NCBI GenBank assembly: GCA_963682025.1
Contig: CAVMKG010000213.1
Coordinates: forward strand, 39,931 to 103,930
From: Cordilura impudica
Lineage: Eukaryota > Arthropoda > Insecta > Diptera > Scathophagidae
DNA: 64,000 bases
Reading direction: 5' to 3'
Below are positions 55,832 through 64,000 of the stretch, one piece after another. Within the stretch, counting starts at the first letter, position 1. Every line of letters starts with the position of its first letter. The position numbers were made by a program, and so were the translations under genes. The notes under the pieces were generated by a model. The model saw only the letters and a program-made list of their open reading frames with translations, did not search any database and was not told where the DNA came from.

Positions 55832-56149
55832 AAAAAAAGATATATCATTCTTTTTGACTGTCGTTAAAAATATACTTAATACATTGTTAATATATTGTTT
55901 TTGGGTTGTAATCTAAATTTGAGTTCATCTTAAATGTGGCAATTTGCAACTTTGTTTTTAATTTTCTCACCAGTTGTCAAAGTTCTTAGATCAGTAAATT
56001 TTTGGTATTGGGAAACCTTATAAACAAACTAATTTATTTATAAATCGACTAAATTCATTACGCCGAGATGTGGACAACGAATTTGAAAATTTCTTGGTTC
56101 TACAATGGTTAATTAGTTTGGAATCAGCAATGAACTTCCCAGAAGAGAA
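55832..56149. other. Spacer without recognisable gene
   Basis: AT-rich; may contain eroded N-side sequence of the hAT remnant that follows. Confidence 0.3.
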
Positions 56150-56715
56150 GGAACGCAAAAGTATCGCTCAAACATAAAAACAGAGAGCCCAAAGGAATAC
56201 TACGAGCAATATTATTTATTCCATTTTTAGATGAAATAATATATAGTCTAAAAGATAGATTTACCTGTCAGGAAAATATTATAAAACCTCCATACAACGT
56301 AGTTCCCAACAACGTTATAAACTACTCAAGCAATGATATCGAAGATCTCATAATTTTTTAGAAAAATGATTTGAACGGGCCACATCAAATTATATTAACT
56401 GAACTATCAATTTGGATTGAGTTTTGGAAGGATAAAGAAGGAAAACCTTCTAACCCATTAGATACCATTGGAATGTGCGATGAAAATCTTTTTCCAAATA
56501 TATTTATTTTGTTAAAAATTTTAATTGTCAGTCCTGTCACAACAGCTTCCGCAGAAAGAAGCTTTTCTACGTTAAGGACTAAAACATACCTTCATAATAC
56601 CATGTGCAAGGAAAGACTTTCTTCACCAGGATTAATAACAATATATCGGAAGGAAGTAATAATTGATCAAGTTATTGAAAGATTTTTAGCTTCAAATAGG
56701 AAATTAGATTTTTAA
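56150..56715 (+). pseudogene. hAT-type transposase C-terminal remnant
   Basis: Plus-strand frame with GILRAILFIPFLDEIIYSLK, a stop at about 56360, then 56371-56715 ending in the hAT dimerisation domain: LFPNIFILLKILIVSPVTTA followed by SAERSFSTLRTKTYLHNTM. This resembles the ZMYM/DUF4371-type hAT proteins found in many animals, which bind and cut hAT ends. The N-terminal and catalytic parts are missing or unreadable. There is no start codon of its own: the ORF's first codon lies just after the stop. It is unrelated in detail to the hAT fragment at 41818-42216. Confidence 0.75.
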
Positions 56716-57003
56716 ATTGTTCTCATATGCGTTATTCTTTAAATTAATCTCATAAACAAACAACCTCTTTCTGAAAAAACACACAAAATATACTTTTAAC
56801 AATAAAAGGTATAGATGACACGAACAATGTATTCAGCTTTCTACCGAAAACGAATATTCGAAGTTTTTCCAAGCTCATATCTCCACTTAATACCTATAGC
56901 TTTAATGCTTTCTTGATTTTGTTTATAGTTGTTTTTTTGTTGTTCATAATTAATTATTAGTTCTGATACAAAACTATAACATATATTTAGCGATGATTAT
57001 TTT

Positions 57004-58076
57004 TCATCCAACATCTCGTCCATAACATTTCTTAAAAGCAAGTGTGATGCTGGCAACCATATACTGTGGAGGAACAAGTGACATTGTCTTAGAATGGTTC
57101 TTTAGCAAAGCAACAACTCCGTTTGTTTTGCCTGTGTTAATGTTAGTTGTATCAGAAATGATAATTTTAATTGATTTCCACAAATCATATTTGTCTAAAG
57201 TTTCCTTCATACCATTAAATATATTTAAAGCTTTACCATTTTAAAGAATGAGAACACATAACTTAACTTCCCTTGTTTAATTTTTCAATACATTTACATG
57301 TATATTTTTACCATAAATTTTCTTTCCATTAAAATGAAGGCACCAATTTTCATTTTTCAATGATTTTTTTGTATATAATTTATATTTCTTCAGCAGAGTT
57401 TATTACCGCTCTGTAAAGACCTGTTTGTGATGGCGTTGAAATGTTAATGCCTGTCTTAGCCAATTGTTTGCAGATTTTAGATGCTTTTGAAGTGATTACA
57501 TTTAAATTTGTAACCAATGATGCAGCTGCCTTAACAGAAACTTTCAGCATTTCAGGAGATTTATAACCTTTGTCTTCTAGAGCCTTTTCGGCTGTCAAAG
57601 AATTTTCATTTTCATCTTCGAATATATCATCCATTTCGAAATTGTCATCTTGATCGTAATCGGATAGTGTAACTGAATCAGAGTCACGCATTACATCTTC
57701 CACGGACTGCCCATTATAAATTTTTATTGGTTATATCAAAATCTCTGTTGAAACTGTAAGCTTTAGCTCTTTTGAAACTCTTTTGATAACTTTCAATTAA
57801 GATTTTTACTTTACGTTCTATAGATGTTATCGCTATTTTCGGAACTTTAAGCTCATTCCACAAATCGAAGAATTCATTTGAAATGGTTTTATATCTTCCC
57901 TTTTTAGACTTGTGTGAAATAAATATTTGCTCGGGGATTTTGTTTAATTTATACAACGAATCTTCTATATTTGGTACGGCTTTCAACGTTGATATCCTGT
58001 TTTCAAAACTATTAAAATTTTTGCCCCAGAGTTTGCAATTTTTCTGCACAGCTTTATTACTTCTTTTTCTGACATT
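57004..58076 (-). pseudogene. Transposase-like repetitive ORF remnant, family unnamed
   Basis: Minus-strand pieces in order: 58076-57714 (starts MSEKEVIKLCRKIANSGAK; contains FFDLWNELKVPKIAITSIER), 57703-57380 (acidic stretch, then SLVTNLNVITSKASKICKQL and ISTPSQTGLYRAV), a short WCLHFNGKKI motif near 57330, and 57210-57004 (IIISDTTNINTGKTNGVV). From memory, this order matches a protein family repeated in arthropod genomes, with HFDGK and D-NTG motifs that look like an RNase H-type catalytic core. Here the first acid reads as Asn. Frameshifts and stops separate the pieces. It may be distantly related to the remnant at 21851-23660, whose family also has an acidic motif followed by NTG. Inactive. 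Confidence 0.5.
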
Positions 58077-58097
58077 ATATTGAAAAAAAATAATAAA

Positions 58098-58190
58098 AAA
58101 CAAGTAAGAGTGTTAAATTCGGCTGTGCCGAATTTTTTGATACCCTCCACCTGAGTCTTAAACTCTATATTACACCCAATGTTGAGTACG
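58098..58190 (+). repeat. Short copy of the inverted-repeat arm start
   Basis: AACAAGTAAGAGTGTTAAAT ... GATACCCTCCACCT, matching 31573-31640, then diverging. 58191-58380 is AT-rich without a feature. Confidence 0.8.
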
Positions 58191-58383
58191 GCTACCACTT
58201 TTAAGCTTTTGCCGATACTGAAACATTAATTTCGAATACCACGATTCAAATGATTCTTGGCTAAAAAGTATTATTATTAAAAATAAGCTAATTTTAAAAT
58301 ATTTTTATCTGAATTATTTTTTATTTTTATCTGCATTACATTTAATACAAAAAAAAATACATAATAATAACAGGTAAGAAACT

Positions 58384-61300
58384 AAATATTTAAACTTTTA
58401 ATATTTAATTTTTAGTTTTTAATATTTAATTTTTAGTTTCTAATTTTAAATTTAAAATTTTTAATTATTAATTTTTAATTTTCAATTTTTAATTTTTAAT
58501 TTTTAATTTTTAATTTTTAATTTTTAATTTTTAATTTTTAATTTTTAATTTTTAATTTTTAATTTTTAATTTTTAATTTTTAATTTTTAATTTTTAATTT
58601 TTAATTTTTAATTTTTAATTTTTAATTTTCAATTTTTAATTATTAATTTTTAATTTTTAATTTTTATTTTTTAATTTTTAATTTTTAATTTTTAATTTTT
58701 AATTTTTAATTTTTAATTTTTAATTTTTTAATTTTTAATTTTTAATTTTTAATTTAAAATTTTTAATTATTAATTTTCAATTTTTAATTTTTAATTTCTA
58801 ATTTTTAATTTTTAATCTTTAATTTTTAATTTTTAATTTTTAATTTTTAATTTTTAATTTTTAATTTTTAATTTTTAATTTTTAATTTTTAATTTTTAAT
58901 TTTTAATTTTTAATTTTTAATTTTTAATTTTTAATTTTTAATTTTTAATTTTAAATTTTCAATTTTTAATTTTTAATTTTTAATTTTTAATTTTTAATTT
59001 TTAATTTTTAATTTTTAATTTTTAATTTTTAATTTTTAATTTTTAATTTTTAATTTTTAATTTTTAATTTTTAATTTTTAATTTTTAATTTTTAATTTTT
59101 AATTTTTAATTTTTAATTTTTAATTTTTAATTTTAAATTTAAAATTTAAAATTTAAAATTTTTAATTTTTAATTTCTAATTTTAAATTTTTAATTTTTAA
59201 TTTTTAATTTTTAATTTTTAATTTTTAATTTTTAATTTTTAATTTTTAATTTTTAATTTTTAATTTTTAATTTTTAATTTTTAATTTTTAATTTTTAATT
59301 TTTAATTTTTAATTTTTAATTTTTAATTTTTAATTTTTAATTTTTAATTTTTAATTTTTAATTTTTAATTTTTAATTTTTAATTTTTAATTTTTAATTTT
59401 TAATTTTTAATTTTTAATTTTTAATTTTTAATTTTTAATTTTTAATTTTTAATTTTTAATTTTTAATTTTTAATTTTTAATTTTTAATTTTTAATTTTTA
59501 ATTTTTAATTTTTAATTTTTAATTTTTAATTTTAAATTTTAAATTTTCAATTTTTAATTTTTAATTTTTAATTTTTAATTTTTAATTTTTAATTTTTAAT
59601 TTTTAATTTTTAATTTTTAATTTTTAATTTTTAATTTTTAATTTTTAATTTTTAATTTTTAATTTTTAATTTTTAATTTTTAATTTTTAATTTTTAATTT
59701 TTAATTTTTAATTTTTAATTTTTAATTTTTAATTTTTAATTTTTAATTTTTAATTTTTAATTTTTAATTTTTAATTTTTAATTTTTAATTTTTAATTTTT
59801 AATTTTTAATTTTTAATTTTTAATTTTTAATTTTTAATTTTTAATTTTTAATTTTTAATTTTTAATTTTTAATTTTTAATTTTTAATTTTTAATTTTTAA
59901 TTTTTAATTTTTAATTTTTAATTTAAAATTTAAAATTTTTAATTTCTAATTTTAAATTTTTAATTTTTAATTTTTAATTTTTAATTTTTAATTTTTAATT
60001 TTTAATTTTTAATTTTTAATTTTTAATTTTTAATTTTTAATTTTTAATTTTTAAGTTTTAATTTTTAATTTTTAATTTAATTTTTAATTTAATTTTTAAT
60101 TTTTAATTTTTAATTTTTAATTTTTAATTTTTAATTTTTAATTTTTAATTTTTAATTTTTAATTTTTAATTTTTAATTTTTAATTTTTAATTTTTAATTT
60201 TTAATTTTTAATTTTTAATTTTTAATTTTTAATTTTTAATTTTTAATTTTTAATTTTTAATTTTTAATTTTTAATTTTTAATTTTTAATTTTTAATTTTT
60301 AATTTTTAATTTTTAATTTTTAATTTTTAATTTTTAATTTTTAATTTTTAATTTTTAATTTTAAATTTTAAAATTTTAAATTTTTAATTTTTAATTTTTA
60401 ATTTTTAATTTTTAATTTTTAATTTTTAATTTTTAATTTTTAATTTTTAATTTTTAATTTTTAATTTTTAATTTTTAATTTTTAATTTTTAATTTTTAAT
60501 TTTTATTTTTAATTTTTAATTTTTAATTTTTAATTTTTAATTTTTAATTTTTAATTTTTAATTTTTAATTTTTAATTTTTAATTTTTAATTTTTAATTTT
60601 TAATTTTTAATTTTTAATTTTTAATTTTTAATTTTTAATTTTTAATTTTTAATTTTTAATTTTTAATTTTTAATTTTTAATTTTTAATTTTTAATTTTTA
60701 ATTTTTAATTTTTAATTTTTAATTTTTAATTTTTAATTTTTAATTTTTAATTTTTAATTTTTAATTTTTAATTTTTAATTTTTAATTTTTAATTTTTAAT
60801 TTTTAATTTTTAATTTTTAATTTTTAATTTTTAATTTTTAATTTTTAATTTTTAATTTTTAATTTTTAATTTTTAATTTTTAATTTTTAATTTTTAATTT
60901 TTAATTTTTAATTTTTAATTTTTAATTTTTAATTTTTAATTTTTAATTTTTAATTTTTAATTTTTAATTTTTAATTTTTAATTTTTAATTTTTAATTTTT
61001 AATTTTTAATTTTTAATTTTTAATTTTTAATTTTTAATTTTTAATTTTTAATTTTTAATTTTTAATTTTTAATTTTTAATTTTTAATTTTTAATTTTTAA
61101 TTTTTAATTTTTAATTTTTAATTTTTAATTTTTAATTTTTAATTTTTAATTTTTAATTTTTAATTTTTAATTTTTAATTTTTAATTTTTAATTTTTAATT
61201 TTTAATTTTTAATTTTTAATTTTTAATTTTTAATTTTTAATTTTTAATTTTTAATTTTTAATTTTTAATTTTTAATTTTTAATTTTTAATTTTTAATTTT

Positions 61301-64000
61301 TAATTTTTAATTTTTAATTTTTAATTTTTAATTTTTAATTTTTAATTTTTAATTTTTAATTTTTAATTTTTAATTTTTAATTTTTAATTTTTAATTTTTA
61401 ATTTTTAATTTTTAATTTTTAATTTTTAATTTTTAATTTTTAATTTTTAATTTTTAATTTTTAATTTTTAATTTTTAATTTTTAATTTTTAATTTTTAAT
61501 TTTTAATTTTTAATTTTTAATTTTTAATTTTTAATTTTTAATTTTTAATTTTAAATTTAAAATTTAAAATTTTTAATTTTTAATTTTTAATTTCTAATTT
61601 TAAATTTTTAATTTTTAATTTTTAATTTTTAATTTTTAATTTTTAATTTTTAATTTTTAATTTTTAATTTTTAATTTTTAATTTTTAATTTTTAATTTTT
61701 AATTTTTAATTTTTAATTTTTAATATTTAATTTTTAATTTTTAATTTTTAATTTTTAATTTTTAATTTTTAATTTTTAATTTTTAATTTTTAATTTTTAA
61801 TTTTTAATTTTTAATTTTTAATTTTTAATTTTTAATTTTTAATTTTTAATTTTTAATTTTAAATTTTAAATTTTTAATTTTTAATTTTAAATTTAAAATT
61901 TAAAATTTAAAATTTAAAATTTTTAATTTTTAATTTTTAATTTTTAATTTTTAATTTTTAATTTTTAATTTTTAATTTTTAATTTTTAATTTTTAATTTT
62001 TAATTTTTAATTTTTAATTTTTAATTTTTAATTTTTAATTTTTAATTTTTAATTTTTAATTTTTAATTTTTAATTTTTAATTTTTAATTTTTAATTTTTA
62101 ATTTTTAATTTTTAATTTTTAATTTTTAATTTTTAATTTTTAATTTTAAATTTTAAATTTTAAATTTTTAATTTTTAATTTTTAATTTTTAATTTTTAAT
62201 TTAAAATTTAAAATTTAAAATTTTTAATTTTTAATTTCTAATTTTAAATTTTTAATTTTTAATTTTTAATTTTTAATTTTTAATTTTTAATTTTTAATTT
62301 TTAATTTTTAATTTTTAATTTTTAATTTTTAATTTTTAATTTTTAATTTTTAATTTTTAATTTTTAATTTTTAATTTTTAATTTTTAATTTTTAATTTTT
62401 AATTTTTAATTTTTAATTTTTAATTTTTAATTTTTAATTTTTAATTTTTAATTTTTAATTTTTAATTTTTAATTTTTAATTTTTAATTTTTAATTTTTAA
62501 TTTTTAATTTTTAATTTTTAATTTTTAATTTTTAATTTTTAATTTTTAATTTTTAATTTTTAATTTTTAATTTTTAATTTTTAATTTTTAATTTTTAATT
62601 TTTAATTTTTAATTTTTAATTTTTAATTTTTAATTTTTAATTTTTAATTTTTAATTTTTAATTTTTAATTTTTAATTTTTAATTTTTAATTTTTAATTTT
62701 AAATTTTAAATTTTAAATTTTTAATTTTTAATTTTTAATTTTTAATTTTTAATTTTTAATTTTTAATTTTTAATTTTTAATTTTTAATTTTTAATTTTTA
62801 ATTTTTAATTTTTAATTTTTAATTTTTAATTTTTAATTTTTAATTTTTAATTTTTAATTTTTAATTTTTAATTTTTAATTTTTAATTTTAAATTTTAAAT
62901 TTTAAATTTTAAATTTTTAATTTTTAGTTTTTAATTTTTAATTTTTAATTTTTAATTTTTAATTTAAAATTTAAATTTAAAATTTTTAATTTTTAATTTC
63001 TAATTTTAAATTTTTAATTTTTAATTTTTAATTTTTAATTTTTAATTTTTAATTTTTAATTTTTAATTTTTAATTTTTAATTTTTAATTTTTAATTTTTA
63101 ATTTTTAATTTTTAATTTTTAATTTTTAATTTTTAATTTTTAATTTTTAATTTTTAATTTTTAATTTTTAATTTTTAATTTTTAATTTTTAATTTTTAAT
63201 TTTTAATTTTTAATTTTTAATTTTTAATTTTTAATTTTTAATTTTTAATTTTTAATTTTTAATTTTTAATTTTTAATTTTTAATTTTTAATTTTTAATTT
63301 TTAATTTTTAATTTTTAATTTTTAATTTTTAATTTTTAATTTTTAATTTTTAATTTTTAATTTCTAATTTTAAATTTAAAATTTAAAATTTAAAATTTTT
63401 AATTTTTAATTTTTAATTTTTAATTTTTAATTTTTAATTTTTAATTTTTAATTTTTAATTTTTAATTTTTAATTTTTAATTTTTAATTTTTAATTTTTAA
63501 TTTTTAATTTTTAATTTTTAATTTTTAATTTTTAATTTTTAATTTTTAATTTTTAATTTTTAATTTTTAATTTTTAATTTTTAATTTTTAATTTTTAATT
63601 TTTAATTTTTAATTTTTAATTTTTAATTTTTAATTTTTAATTTTTAATTTTTAATTTTTAATTTTTAATTTTTAATTTTTAATTTTTAATTTTTAATTTT
63701 TAATTTTTAATTTTTAATTTTTAATTTTTAATTTTTAATTTTTAATTTTTAATTTTTAATTTTTAATTTTTAATTTTTAATTTTTAATTTTTAATTTTTA
63801 ATTTTTAATTTTTAATTTTTAATTTTTAATTTTTAATTTTTAATTTTTAATTTTTAATTTTTAATTTTTAATTTTTAATTTTTAATTTTTAATTTTTAAT
63901 TTTTAATTTTTAATTTTTAATTTTTAATTTTTAATTTTTAATTTTTAATTTTTAATTTTTAATTTTTAATTTTTAATTTTTAATTTTTAATTTTTAATTT
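58384..64000. repeat. (TTTTTAA)n 7-bp satellite, runs off the window
   Basis: About 5.6 kb of near-perfect 7-bp repeats. Variant islands with AATTTAAAATTTAAAATT and TTTCTAATTTTAAATT recur near 59130, 59925, 61550, 62205, 62965 and 63365, showing larger duplications inside the array. No gene. Confidence 0.97.

Noticed and set aside
58384..64000. Telomeric repeat
   Set aside because: Unit TTTTTAA is not an insect telomere repeat, and flies do not use short telomerase repeats; better called satellite.

Overview
This window is AT-rich repeat DNA from a eukaryote, most likely a higher (schizophoran) fly. The evidence is the kind of mobile elements present, lysine-tRNA primer sites identical to the 3' end of an insect tRNA-Lys(CTT), and many copies of dipteran-style repeats built on CCGTCTGT/ACGGACAG steps. 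I see no convincing host gene. Almost everything is transposon, nested transposon or satellite, so the value of the window lies in its insertion history and in one complete retrotransposon with unusual extra domains.

Left part (1-19843): two diverged Transib-like (RAG1-related) DNA transposons lie end to end, sharing one CGCCG at 3199-3203. Both encode broken transposases on the minus strand that keep the three acidic residues, the C-x2-C pair and the H-x4-H pair aligning with the RAG1 catalytic core. The second one (3204-19838) was hit by a 771-bp non-autonomous hAT element (4353-5123, 8-bp target duplication) and by an 11.9-kb Ty3-type LTR retrotransposon (6577-18478, minus strand, target duplication ATTT). 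That retrotransposon has nearly identical 2.5-kb LTRs, but its gag and pol carry frameshifts and stops.

Middle part (19844-40382): 21-bp minisatellite arrays in inverted orientation, a remnant of an insect-wide repetitive ORF family (21851-23660), then a very large inverted repeat (arms 23850-29391 and 31573-35735). Each arm serves as the empty-site control for an insertion in the other: a Helitron with textbook ends in the left arm and a PIF/Harbinger-type MITE in the right arm. The spacer holds a PIF-like element with a MADF-like ORF, itself interrupted by a 5'-truncated LINE with a 14-bp target duplication. More terminal-inverted-repeat elements and tandem duplications follow.

Right part (40383-64000): a solo LTR (40383-43151) contains a GC-rich minisatellite whose units form hairpins with paired substitutions, and a nested hAT element. 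Then comes a full-length, apparently intact Ty3-type retrotransposon (44501-54811, plus strand, target duplication CAAG, 1.75-kb LTRs). It encodes a free 65-residue RING-H2 finger protein, a Gag with a second RING-H2 finger at its N-terminus, and an intact Pol reached by a canonical -1 frameshift signal (A AAA AAC plus hairpin). A pair of interleaved stems near the 3' end could form a pseudoknot. This RING-bearing retrotransposon is the best candidate for an undescribed system. The window ends with an inverted-repeat-bounded 21-bp minisatellite, hAT and other transposase remnants, and about 5.6 kb of a 7-bp (TTTTTAA) satellite running off the end.
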